DNA of 12,500 nucleotides from Theodoxus fluviatilis (Eukaryota; Mollusca; Gastropoda; Cycloneritida; Neritidae): NCBI GenBank assembly GCA_034096865.1, contig JAWQFJ010025476.1, positions 1 to 12,500 of the forward strand, read 5' to 3'. Shown piece by piece: positions 1 to 8,388 of this stretch (position 1 is its first letter; each line of letters starts with the position of its first letter). The notes under the pieces were generated by a model. It saw only the letters and a program-made list of their open reading frames with translations, ran no database searches and was not told where the DNA came from. The position numbers and the translations under genes were made by a program.

Positions 1-842
1 CATCTTTCGACTTGTACAAGGAAACTGAGACAATCGTAGCTCATTCTAGTCCACTATAGAGGTGTTGCTGGCATCTTTCGACTTGTACAAGGAAACTGAG
101 ACAATCGTAGCTCATTCTAGTCCACTATAGAGGTGTTGCTGGGCATCTTTCGACTTGTACAAGGAAACTGAGACAATCGTAGCTCATTCTAGTCCACTAT
201 AGAGGTGTTGCTGGCATCTTTCGACTTGTACAAGGAAACTGAGACAATCGTAGCTCATTCTAGTCCACTATAGAGGTGTTGCTGGCATCTTTCGACTTGT
301 ACAAGGAAACTGAGACAATCGTAGCTCATTCTAGTCCACTATAGAGGTGTTGCTGGCATCTTTCCACTTGTACAAGGAAACTGAGACAATCGTAGCTCAT
401 TCTAGTCCACTATAGAGGTGTTGCTGGCATCTTTCCACTTGTACAAGGAAACTGAGACAATCGTAGCTCATTCTAGTCCACTATAGAGGTGTTGCTGGCA
501 TCTTTCCACTTGTACAAGGAAACTGAGACAATCGTAGCTCATTCTAGTTCACTATAGAGGTGTTGCTGGCATCTTTCGACTTGTACAAGGAAACTGAGAC
601 AATCGTAGCTCATTCTAGTCCACTATAGAGGTGTTGCTGGCATCTTTCGACTTTTACAAGGAAACTGAGACAATCGTAGCTCATTCTAGTCCACTATAGA
701 GGTGTTGCTGGCATCTTTCGACTTGTACAAGGAAACTGAGACAAGCGTAGCTCATTCTAGTCCACTATAGAGGTGTTGCTGGCATCTTTCGACTTGTACA
801 AGGAAACTGAGACAATCGTAGCTCATTCTAGTCCACTATAGA
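1..842. repeat. 71-bp minisatellite, about 11.9 copies, enters from left edge
   Basis: The unit begins catctttcgacttgtacaag and recurs at 1, 72, 144, 215 and so on, with a 71-bp period; copy 2 has one extra G. Copies are nearly identical. Around 357-520 three neighbouring copies share the variant ctttccact instead of ctttcgact, which fits local duplication by unequal exchange. The last copy breaks off at about 842 within ccactataga. No splice site, ORF or RNA signal is recognised in the unit. The array is complete on the right but cut by the window edge on the left. Confidence 0.97.
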
Positions 843-953
843 CTTCGCCTGCCTGCGACCGACTCGGGTTCACAGAATGTCCTTGGCATCAAACCTGGAG
901 AGTGGTTGCGTATTCTTTCTTGAAGGAAAATTTACCGAACCACGAGTCTCACG
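843..953. other. Short single-copy spacer
   Basis: About 110 bp of non-repetitive sequence lies between the 71-bp and 64-bp minisatellites. I see no convincing exon, RNA gene or promoter in it. Confidence 0.5.
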
Positions 954-1058
954 TTATAAACTCTCGTGTCAGGAAGCCTATCTGTCGCTGTATTGAATGC
1001 ACCAGCTGGGACACTCCAGATAAACTGTCATGTCAGGAAGCCTATCTGTCGCTGTGTT

Positions 1059-1069
1059 GAATGTACTAG
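1059..1069. repeat. Left target-site duplication of the LINE-derived insertion
   Basis: The 11-mer gaatgtactag lies inside a 64-bp repeat unit just left of the inserted element. It recurs at 2189-2199 just to the right, where the interrupted unit continues. This is the expected footprint of target-primed reverse transcription. Confidence 0.88.
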
Positions 1070-1135
1070 AGCGGCGCGCGTCAAGTAGCAGCCTTTACTT
1101 CGGCTCTGATACATTCTTGACCAGAAAGCAACGCC

Positions 1136-2017
1136 ATGCCAGTCGCCGGTTTTCCAGCAGCTGTTGAAGCGTCGTTGTTGTCCCTGTTAGCCAGCGAGGA
1201 AATGTCGTCTTGGAAAATTTTCGGCGAACCTGGCAGAACTGTGGTTATCCTGAGGTTCAGGCAACGGGATGGTCAGCCATTGCTCGTCAGCCACAGCAGC
1301 AACAGAGGAACGTGGAAGAGAAAACCACCTTCTCAGCAGAGACGAGACCGGCGACGGGCAGAGAAACATGGAACTTTTGGTGAGCCCCATACTTCACGCG
1401 ATGCTCTCTTCGAGAATGATCAAATCTGTAATGTCGCAAACATTGCTTTTGATACTGCTCCTGCTGCACGAAATGCACGGGCTACAATGGAGCACACCAC
1501 CCCATCAGATGTGACCTTTGACCTCCCAGATGAACACACTTGCTTGGCCACGGAGAATGCAGGAGAACGTACTAGCCAGTTACCAGGACCCGATCGCGAC
1601 AACAACGATGGTATGCTCTCCTCGCCAACTTCGACTCCCAGAGAAACGACATCTGAAGACATCATGGCAGCGCTTGACAACTTTGCAAAGCTGTTCAAAG
1701 AAAGTGTGTCACAGTGCAAGCAAGATGTTCTGGAAATAAGAAGTGACATTGCTACTGCTTGTACTCCACGTCATGAGGCAGACAGACTCGGAAAACCTAA
1801 GGCATCACCCAGATCTTCCTCTGCCGTGTCGCAACTAGCTGCAGACTCCACTGAAGAAGCCCTCAGAAGCAAGTCCCAAACAGAGAAAGCATTCCACATT
1901 CGCCCACGATCACCATCCCGACATCATGGCAGGGCTGATGACGACGTCGGCAGACCAAGTAGGAGGAGCGAGCGTGTCGCCTTGAGAAAGCAATCTGCAC
2001 GGACTTCGCGAAAATGA
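1136..2017 (+). CDS. ORF1-like protein of the LINE-derived element, 293 aa
   Basis: This is an uninterrupted 293-codon ORF filling most of the retroposon. The ATG at 1136 is the first long-frame start after a leader of about 66 bp. The N-terminal part has a hydrophobic/aromatic segment (WKIF at residues 26-29, VVILRF at 36-41). It is followed by a strongly basic stretch starting WKRKPPSQQRRDRRR at residues 60-74. The middle is polar and acidic, with no evident zinc knuckle. The C-terminus (about 255-293) is rich in Arg and Ser. From memory, the W..F/V..RF plus WKRK.PSQ..RD pattern recurs in small invertebrate retroelement proteins; I infer a nucleic-acid-binding ORF1 role. The lack of stops suggests a recent insertion or selection. 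It could also be a captured host fragment. Confidence 0.6.
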   Translation: MPVAGFPAAVEASLLSLLASEEMSSWKIFGEPGRTVVILRFRQRDGQPLLVSHSSNRGTWKRKPPSQQRRDRRRAEKHGTFGEPHTSRDALFENDQICNVANIAFDTAPAARNARATMEHTTPSDVTFDLPDEHTCLATENAGERTSQLPGPDRDNNDGMLSSPTSTPRETTSEDIMAALDNFAKLFKESVSQCKQDVLEIRSDIATACTPRHEADRLGKPKASPRSSSAVSQLAADSTEEALRSKSQTEKAFHIRPRSPSRHHGRADDDVGRPSRRSERVALRKQSARTSRK

Positions 2018-2156
2018 TTCGCTGATAGACTCTTGCCATGTGTCTGCGCGCGCCCTCATTCCACTACTGGTGACAAGTAGTGATGTCGTGTACATACGTT
2101 CCGAGTCATTTAAACGCGTTCTCAGTCATATTGTAATGGGCCGGCATGGCCTCTAC

Positions 2157-2162
2157 AATAAA
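2157..2162 (+). terminator. Polyadenylation signal of the retroposon
   Basis: AATAAA lies just before the TTCAG tail, at the position expected for 3' processing of the element's RNA. Confidence 0.65.
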
Positions 2163-2188
2163 ATTTTCAGTTCAGTTCAGTTCAGTTC

Positions 2189-2199
2189 GAATGTACTAG
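2189..2199. repeat. Right target-site duplication of the LINE-derived insertion
   Basis: This is an exact second copy of gaatgtactag (1059-1069). It is followed by the remainder of the interrupted 64-bp unit (ctgagacactcc). Confidence 0.88.
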
Positions 2200-2408
2200 C
2201 TGAGACACTCCAGAGAGACTGTCATGTCAGGAAGCCTATCTGTTGCTGTGTTGAATGCACCAGCTGGGACACTCCAGATAAACTCTCGTGTCAGGAAACC
2301 TATCTGTTGCTGTGTTGAATGCACCAGCTGGGACACTCCAGATATATTCTCTTGTCAGGAAACCTATCTGTCGCTGTGTTGAATGAACTAGCTGGGACAC
2401 TCCAGATA

Positions 2409-2441
2409 TGTGACCAGCCACGACAAAAACAGTGCTAAGTC
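2409..2441 (+). repeat. MITE left terminal inverted repeat
   Basis: This 33-bp terminus pairs with 2993-3025 with a single mismatch (A against C at position 21 of the repeat). Confidence 0.93.
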
Positions 2442-2992
2442 GCGCTGCCCTATTTTGCGCAAAGTCTGAGAAAAGGCAGAGAGGGTCAATCTGGGTGATT
2501 TTCACTTTTGATAAAAATAGATTCTACATGGTTCAAACTATCATGCCAGCAAAGGAAACATTTTGAAGAAGTATATTTTGATGGTAAAATAAAGACTTTT
2601 GTGTTATGTATTGTTTCAAAAGCTCCCTGTAATTAGCGTTAATTGCCTCATTTTAGCTGCAATAAACACACCTAAACCCTTGCAGAACCCCTTCATGTTA
2701 TATACCGTTAGAAAGGCCGCTCTCTCGGCGTTCCCGCTCTGTGGATGTCGAAGAAAAATAAGGTCAGCTATTTTTGGAAACGGAGTTAGAAATACCTTTG
2801 CTAAGGTGTTTAATGTCTGAAGAGGGTAAATCTTCTGAGACCGTTTTTTCAAAATGACCGCTGCTTCAGTACCCAACTTGAAATGCCTGTAACTCCTATT
2901 CTAATTAACTCACACTGTTCATTCTTATATCAAAACAAACAGAAATGAATGCAGAATTCAAAAATATTAAAACCCTATTTTGTCCACAAAAT

Positions 2993-3025
2993 GACTTAGC
3001 ACTGGTTTTGTCGTGGCTGGTCACA
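2993..3025 (-). repeat. MITE right terminal inverted repeat
   Basis: Read on the minus strand it starts tgtgaccagccacgac, the same as the left end. The sequence just inside (tccacaaaatgac) no longer matches the left side, so the inverted repeat ends here. Confidence 0.93.
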
Positions 3026-3409
3026 TATATTCTCTTGTCAGGAAACCTATCTGTCGCTGTGTTGAATGCACTAGCTGGGACACTCCAGATAAACTCCCAT
3101 GTCAGGAAACCTATCTGTCGCTGTGTTGAATGTACTAGCTGGGACACTCCAGATAAATTCTCTTGTCAGGAAGCCTATCTGTCGCTGTGTTGAATGCACC
3201 AGCTGAGACACTCCAGAAAAACTGTCATGTCAGGAAGTCTATCTGTCGCTGTGTTGAATGTACTAGCTGGGACACTCCAGATAAATTCTCTTGTTAGGAA
3301 GCCTATCTGTCGCTGTGTTGAATGCACCAGCTGAGACACTCCAGAGAGACTGTCATGTCAGGAAGTCTATCTGTCGCTGCGTTGAATGCACCAGCATGGA
3401 CGCTCCAGA

Positions 3410-3567
3410 GACTGAGCCAAATCAAAGGTTGCCTGAATTTGTTACCAGGTGGCGCCATCGCCGGACTTGTCAACGCTGCCTTCAGTCTGAGTCCCAGTAC
3501 GTATTGCATCGCTCTGGCAGTCTGCGTGAGAGAGTGCGTGCGTGCGTAGGTGTGTGTGTGAGTGTGA

Positions 3568-3570
<3 letters not shown>
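3410..3570. other. Unique spacer leading into microsatellites
   Basis: About 130 bp of single-copy sequence lies between the 64-bp array and the simple repeats, and turns into gtgcgtgcgtgcg-type DNA at about 3534. Open frames cross it, but they derive their length from repeats on either side. No exon can be supported. Confidence 0.4.
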
Positions 3571-3617
<47 letters not shown>

Positions 3618-3661
3618 ATGTGTGTGTGTGTGTGTGTGTGCGCGCGCGCGCGCGTGTGTGT

Positions 3662-3712
<51 letters not shown>
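3571..3712. repeat. (CT)n then (TG)n/(CG)n microsatellites
   Basis: A pure TC run (3571-3615) is followed by alternating purine-pyrimidine DNA: TG (3619-3640), CG (3641-3654) and TG again to 3712 with few breaks. The long Cys-Val and Leu-Ser frames through it, and the His-Thr and Arg-Glu frames on the other strand, are products of the simple repeats and not genes. Confidence 0.97.
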
Positions 3713-3713
<1 letters not shown>

Positions 3714-4030
3714 TCGTGATTCTGTGTGGTGTGTGTTTGGATCCATTTTTCTGTGTTTGCGAATATTGTTCTGCGCACGCGAGTATGGTGTCTGTGAATT
3801 TCCTTGTCTTAACTAGCGATGACGACGACGACTCTGACGACGACGATGATGGAGATTATGAGGGCAATGATGATAGAGGAAACTAGCATGCTGAAGGAGT
3901 AAAATTGTCGATAACTACTTTTCCCCTCCTCGATCGTCAGGATGAATTTGCTGTCTTGTTCTGTGCCTTGAGGGGTTAGTTTGTTTGTTTGTTTTTTTGT
4001 TTGTTTGTTTGTTTTTAAAGCTAGTTCTGA
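3713..4030. other. Upstream intron remainder with GAC-type and TTTG repeats
   Basis: This stretch holds an imperfect GAC/GAT run at about 3817-3852 and a TTTG-type tract at about 3979-4016. It is mostly single-copy otherwise. The T-rich tract is followed by several AG dinucleotides and can serve as the polypyrimidine tract for the exon that follows. An in-frame TGA at 4028-4030 shows that the coding part begins to the right of it. Confidence 0.5.
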
Positions 4031-4050
4031 GCAGAACAGAGTCTGTGTAG

Positions 4051-4279
4051 GTTTGCCGTCGTTGTAGAGTTCCGGAGTGCACAGAACAGCACCAACCTTG
4101 AGCACTACGTCTACCGCGATGACGTCACGGTCTGCAACCTTGGGCGTGCGCGCTACGCGTCAGAGATGGCAGCAGACAGAGGTTTCAATGTGACGTCATT
4201 CTTCGCCCAGGCAGTCAGCAGACTTCCCCTAAACTACAGTCGTCCTGAGTACATGGCCTTCCTGGATGCTTGGGGCACC
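4051..4279 (+). CDS. MACPF-domain exon (exon A), first visible exon of the MACPF-ApeC gene
   Basis: The frame is open from 4031 to the donor acc|gtacgt at 4280 (phase 0). The acceptor is uncertain: AGs at 4031, 4034, 4039 and 4050 are all downstream of the in-frame TGA at 4028-4030, and 4050 is used here. It encodes about 76 residues, including [14 protein letters not shown], then [18 protein letters not shown], then [19 protein letters not shown]. The closing W-G-T pairs with the His that starts the next exon to form a W-G-T-H version of the MACPF Y/W-G-T-H signature. Three N-X-S/T sites suit an extracellular protein. MACPF proteins oligomerise and insert into membranes in immunity or venoms. 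Signal peptide exons would lie upstream and are not seen. Confidence 0.78.
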
Positions 4280-4285
4280 GTACGT

Positions 4286-4331
<46 letters not shown>

Positions 4332-4420
4332 GTGTATGTGCGTATGTGTATGTGTGTGTGGATGTGTGTGTGTATGTGTGTATGCGCGTGTGAGTGTATG
4401 TGTGTATGGATGTGTGTGTG

Positions 4421-4464
<44 letters not shown>

Positions 4465-4538
4465 ATTGTGATCCACTAAGGAAACAAAGGAGTCTTAGTT
4501 CAGTACGGCAGGGACTAATTACTGTTTCTACCTTACAG
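4280..4538. repeat. Intron between exons A and B, mostly (TG)n
   Basis: The intron opens with gtacgt and closes with tttctaccttacag, both good splice matches, with phase 0. About 4287-4464 is TG-rich with TGTATG variants. The remaining ~70 bp has the acceptor region and nothing else that I recognise. Confidence 0.9.
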
Positions 4539-4628
4539 CACGTGACACAGGAAGTGGAGTTGGGGGTCAGGCGGATTGAGAGGTCGCGTGCCACTCTCAG
4601 TCAGTTCTTGGACCATGTCAGGAAAGAG
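4539..4628 (+). CDS. MACPF-domain exon (exon B), 30 codons
   Basis: This is a 90-bp exon with acceptor cttacag|cac and donor gag|gtgacg, both phase 0. It begins HVTQEVELG, completing the W-G-T-H motif and giving the T-x-V-x-L-G strand that follows it in MACPF proteins. It then has a charged helix-like stretch ([21 protein letters not shown]). This matches the place and spacing of the first transmembrane-helix region between the signature and the glycine-rich hairpin. Joining to exon C at phase 0 gives the expected order. The family is known; the exon boundaries are read from splice sites and have not been checked against RNA. Confidence 0.82.
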
Positions 4629-4634
4629 GTGACG

Positions 4635-5440
4635 TGTCCTTTTCGTGTCTGTCTAATCTTCATCGCCTTCTAGTGTTTGTGTAGTCTTCTCCGTTTCCTT
4701 CTAGTGTCTGTGTAGTCTTCTCCGTTTCCTTATAGTGTCTGTGTAGTCTTCTCCGTTTCCTTCTAATGTCTGTAGTCTTCTCCGTTTCCTTCTAATGTCT
4801 GTAGTCTTCTCCGTTTCCTTCTAGTGTCTGTGTAGTCTTCTCCGTTTCCTTCTAGTGTATGTGTAGTCTTCTCCGTTTCCTTCTAATGTCTGTAGTCTTC
4901 TCCGTTTCCTTATAGTGTCTGTGTAGTCTTCTCCGTTTCCTTCTAATGTCTGTAGTCTTCTCCGTTTCCTTATAGTGTCTGTGTAGTCTTCTCCGTTTCC
5001 TTCTAATGTCTGTAGTCTTCTCCGTTTCCTTATAGTGTCTGTGTAGTCTTCTCCGTTTCCTTCTAATGTCTGTAGTCTTCTCCGTTTCCTTATAGTGTCT
5101 GTGTAGTCTTCTTCGTTTCCTTCTAATGTCTGTAGTCTTCTCCGTTTCCTTATAGTGTCTGTGTAGTCTTCTCCGTTTCCTTATAGTGTCTGTGTAGTCT
5201 TCTCCGTTTCCTTCTAATGTCTGTAGTCTTCTCCGTTTCCTTATAGTGTCTGTGTAGTCTTCTCCGTTTCCTTCTAATGTCTGTAGTCTTCTCCGTTTCT
5301 TTCTAGTGTCTGTGCAGTCTTCTCCGTTTCTTTCTAGTGTCTGTGCAGTCTTCTCCGTTTCTTTCTAGTGTCTGTGCAGTCTTCTCCGTTTCTTTCTAGT
5401 GTCTGTGTAGTCTTCTCCGTTTCCTTCTAGTCTGTAGTCT
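4635..5440. repeat. 29/31-bp minisatellite with 60-bp higher-order repeat
   Basis: There are two unit types: a 31-bp form with tctgtgtagtcttctccg and a 29-bp form lacking tg (tctgtagtcttctccg). Between about 4860 and 5160 they alternate strictly, giving a nearly identical 60-bp compound unit. A third variant (tttctttctag, ctgtgcag) forms a block at about 5297-5400. The array starts within about ten bases of the exon B donor. Each unit contains a pyrimidine tract ending in TAG (ctccgtttccttctag), which looks like a splice acceptor. Confidence 0.95.
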
Positions 5441-5735
5441 TCTTTTCCCTCTATTTTCTGTCCGTCTTCGTCTCCTCGTAGTATCTGTCTTCTCCATCTC
5501 CTTCTACTGTCTATGAAGTCTTCTTCGTTTCCTTTTAAAGTCTGTGTTGTCATGGTAACACGGCCTTCTGTACAGGGTGTCTACAAATCATGCCACTTGA
5601 AGGAGGGAGTAAGTTTCTTCGAGTGGTCTCCATGTACTTAAAGGAGAACGGTGATGTTATGGTATTTGCATTCGTAATGACTGGGGCTGGTATGTTGGTA
5701 GATTTCTAGGCATCTTTAGCCTTTGTTGTACTTGC
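5441..5735. other. Intron: degenerate array edge and unique spacer
   Basis: From 5441 to about 5550 the sequence is decayed copies of the preceding array (tcttctcc and tttccttctac fragments). From 5551 to 5720 it is single-copy with no recognised feature. The first unit of the 59-bp array begins at about 5715. Confidence 0.6.
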
Positions 5736-5737
5736 AG

Positions 5738-7685
5738 GGGGGTGTCGGGGTGTCACTGGGGGGATCCTATATGTATAGCAATGGTTGTACTTGCAGGGGG
5801 GTGTTGGGGTGTCACTGGGGGATCCTACATGTATAGCAATGGTTGTACTTGCAGGGGGGTGTCGGGGTGTCACGGGGGGAATCCTACATGTATAGCAATA
5901 GTTGTACTTGCAGGGGGGTGTCGGGGTGTCACTGGGGGGATCCTACATGTATAGCAATGGTTGTACTTGCAGGGGGGTGTTGGGGTGTCACTGGGGGGAT
6001 CCTACATGTATGTCAATGGTTGTACTTGCAGGGGGGTGTTGGGGTGTCACGGGGGGAATCCTACATGTATGTCAATGGTTGTACTTGCAGGGGGGTGTCG
6101 GGGTGTCACGGGGGGAATCCTACATGTATAGCAATGGTTGTACTTGCAGGGGGGTGTCGGGGTGTCACGGGGGGAATCCTACATGTATGTCAATGGTTGT
6201 ACTTGCAGGGGGGTGTTGGGGTGTCACGGGGGGAATCCTACATGTATGTCAATGGTTGTACTTGCAGGGGGGTGTTGGGGTGTCACTGGGGGGATCCTAC
6301 ATGTATGTCAATGGTTGTACTTGCAGGGGGGTGTCGGGGTGTCACGGGGGGAATCCTACATGTATGTCAATGGTTGTACTTGTAGGGGGGTGTCGGGGTG
6401 TCACTGGGGGGATCCTACATGTATAGCAATGGTTGTACTTGCAGGGGGGTGTCGGGGTGTCGCGGGGGGAATCCTACATGTATGTCAATGGTTGTACTTG
6501 CAGGGGGGTGTCGGGGTGTCACGGGGGGAATCCTACATGTATAGCAATGGTTGTACTTGCAGGGGGGTGTTGGGGTGTCACGGGGGGAATCCTACATGTA
6601 TGTCAATGGTTGTACTTGCAGGGGGGTGTCGGGGTGTCACGGGGGGAATCCTACATGTATAGCAATGGTTGTACTTGCAGGGGGGTGTCGGGGTGTCACT
6701 GGGGGGATCCTATATGTATAGCAAGCAATGGTTGTACTTGCAGGGGGGTGTTGGGGTGTCACGGGTGGGGATCCTACATGTATAGCAATGGTTGTACTTG
6801 CAGGGGGGTGTCGGGGTGTCACTGGGGGGATCCTACATGTATAGCAATAGTTGTACTTGCAGGGGGGTGGTCGGGGTGTCGCGGGGGGATCCTACATGTA
6901 TAGCAATAATTGTACTTGCAGGGGGGTGTCGGGGTGTCGCGGGGGGATCCTACATGTATAGCAATAGTTGTACTTGCAGGGGGGTGTCGGGGTGTCACGG
7001 GGGGAATCCTACATGTATGTCAATAATTGTACTTGCAGGGGGGTGTCGGGGTGTCGCGGGGGGATCCTACATGTATAGCAATAGTTGTACTTGCAGGGGG
7101 GTGTCGGGGTGTCGCGGGGGATCCTACATGTATAGCAATGGTTGTACTTGCAGGGGGGTGTCGGGGTGTCACTGGGGGATCCTACATGTATAGCAATAGT
7201 TGTACTTGCAGGGGGGTGTCGGGGTGTCACTGGGGGATCCTACATGTATAGCAATAGTTGTACTTGCAGGGGGGTGTCGGGGTGTCACTGGGGGGATCCT
7301 ACATGTATAGCAATAGTTGTACTTGTAGGGGGGTGTCGGGGTGTCACTGGGAGGATCCTACATGTATAGCAATAGTTGTACTTGCAGGGGGGTGTCGGGG
7401 TGTCGCGGGGGGATCCTACATGTATAGCAATAGTTGTACTTGCAGGGGGGTGTCGGGGTGTCGCGGGGGGAATCCTACATGTATAGCAATAGTTGTACTT
7501 GCAGGGGGGTGTCGGGGTGTCACGGGGGGGATCCTACATGTATAGCAATGGTTGTACTTGCAGGGGGGTGTTGGGGTGTCACTGGGGGGATCATACATGT
7601 ATGTCAATGGTTGTACTTGCAGGGGGGTGTTGGGGTGTCACTGGGGGAATCCTACATGTATAGCAAGCAATGGATGTACTTGCAG
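5738..7685 (+). repeat. 59-bp array made of an amplified intron-exon junction, 33 units
   Basis: The acceptor motif gttgtacttgcag recurs from AG 5737 to AG 7685: 33 intervals in 1948 bp, so 34 acceptors. Units are 58-60 bp, with two of 63 bp (agcaagcaat insertions). Each unit is 23 bp of intron-like sequence ending TTGCAG, then 36 bp coding for the residues that open exon C ([12 protein letters not shown]) or variants such as SRGES. The last unit is the functional junction. Variant blocks are zoned: gtcaatgg and agcaatgg mainly to the left, agcaatag from about 6840 to 7500. The three plus frames stay open for up to 180 codons because 59 is not a multiple of 3. These frames are not independent genes. 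Confidence 0.93.
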
Positions 7686-7853
7686 GGGGGTGTCGGGGTG
7701 TCACTGGGAGGATCATACATGGGCGCCGGGGCCTCCCTGGGCCTGGACTTCGACCAGTTCAAGGCCAGTGACATCTTCAAGGCGCAGTTTGGCAGTTTCC
7801 AGCACGTGCTGCAGTCTGGCTCTCCCTCCATGCCTGAGCCCATCCACCTGACT
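7686..7853 (+). CDS. MACPF-domain exon (exon C) with glycine-rich hairpin
   Basis: This 168-bp exon has acceptor cttgcag|ggg (last of 34 copies) and donor act|gtaggt, both phase 0. It starts [15 protein letters not shown], continues to [16 protein letters not shown] and ends with SMPEPIHLT. In MACPF proteins a glycine-rich SVGGSY-type strand followed by alternating small and hydrophobic residues is the central hairpin region. The P-I-x-L/F-x ending marks the close of the MACPF core in apextrin-like proteins. The first 12 codons are identical in type to the tandem repeat on its left. The downstream coding part is unique. Two upstream acceptors (after 7445 and 7622) would extend it in frame. 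Confidence 0.8.

Positions 7854-8388
<535 letters not shown>

Larger units (their letters stand above)
1070..2188 (+). mobile_element. Non-autonomous LINE-derived retroposon with TTCAG tail
   Basis: About 1.12 kb is bounded by an 11-bp target duplication. It starts with a GC-rich leader (gcggcgcgcgtcaag) and has one ORF (1136-2017). It ends with an AATAAA signal (2157-2162) followed by four to five TTCAG units (about 2167-2187). The simple-repeat 3' tail, variable-length duplication and absence of inverted or long terminal repeats identify a non-LTR retroposon. No reverse transcriptase or endonuclease is present. I infer an internally deleted LINE that kept its 5' end with an ORF1-like gene and its 3' end, mobilised by an autonomous relative. 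The clade cannot be set from this piece. Confidence 0.85.
2409..3025. mobile_element. 617-bp MITE with 33-bp terminal inverted repeats
   Basis: The left end (2409-2441, beginning tgtgaccagccacgac) and the reverse complement of the right end (2993-3025) match at 32 of 33 positions. The flanking TA (2407-2408 and 3026-3027) fits a 2-bp target duplication. Because the flanks read ATAT on both sides, a 4-bp duplication with a GTGACC end is equally possible. Neighbouring 64-bp units keep the empty site, ccagatatattctc. The interior has no transposase ORF longer than about 90 codons. I infer a non-autonomous DNA transposon, with TA favouring the Tc1/mariner group, though the superfamily is unproven. 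Confidence 0.9.
954..3409. repeat. 64-bp minisatellite (about 11 copies) interrupted by two mobile elements
   Basis: The anchor gtcagg occurs at 968, 1032, 2226, 2290, 2354, 3037, 3101, 3165, 3229 and 3357 (3293 has gttagg). Spacing is exactly 64 bp within each uninterrupted block. Each unit also carries cctatctgtcgctgtgttg and gggacactccaga. The two larger gaps are the LINE-derived insertion (1070-2188) and the MITE (2409-3025). Subtracting each element plus one target duplication (1130 and 619 bp) restores 64-bp spacing across both gaps. The last unit (3357-3409) is diverged. Confidence 0.93.

Noticed and set aside
1..842. CRISPR-like regular repeats
   Set aside because: Units are directly adjacent with no unique spacers, and the locus has spliced genes; the same holds for all the other arrays.
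2599..2876. Small ORFs inside the MITE on both strands
   Set aside because: Under 90 codons, no transposase motifs, opposite-strand overlap; consistent with chance.
3291..3886. Frames of Ser-Leu, Cys-Val, His-Thr or Arg-Glu repeats on both strands
   Set aside because: Direct translations of (CT)n, (TG)n and their complements; no conserved protein sequence outside the repeat.
3817..3886. Acidic Asp-rich coding segment
   Set aside because: A GAC/GAT triplet repeat in an intron; the frame depends on the TG tract upstream for its length.
4229..4594. Minus-strand His-Thr frames across exon A, intron and exon B
   Set aside because: They are shadows of a (TG)n tract and of the MACPF exons on the plus strand.
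5742..7545. Long plus-strand open frames (up to 180 codons) with Cys/Gly-rich repeats
   Set aside because: They result from a 59-bp unit with few stops read in three frames; they have no independent start context and restart in every unit.
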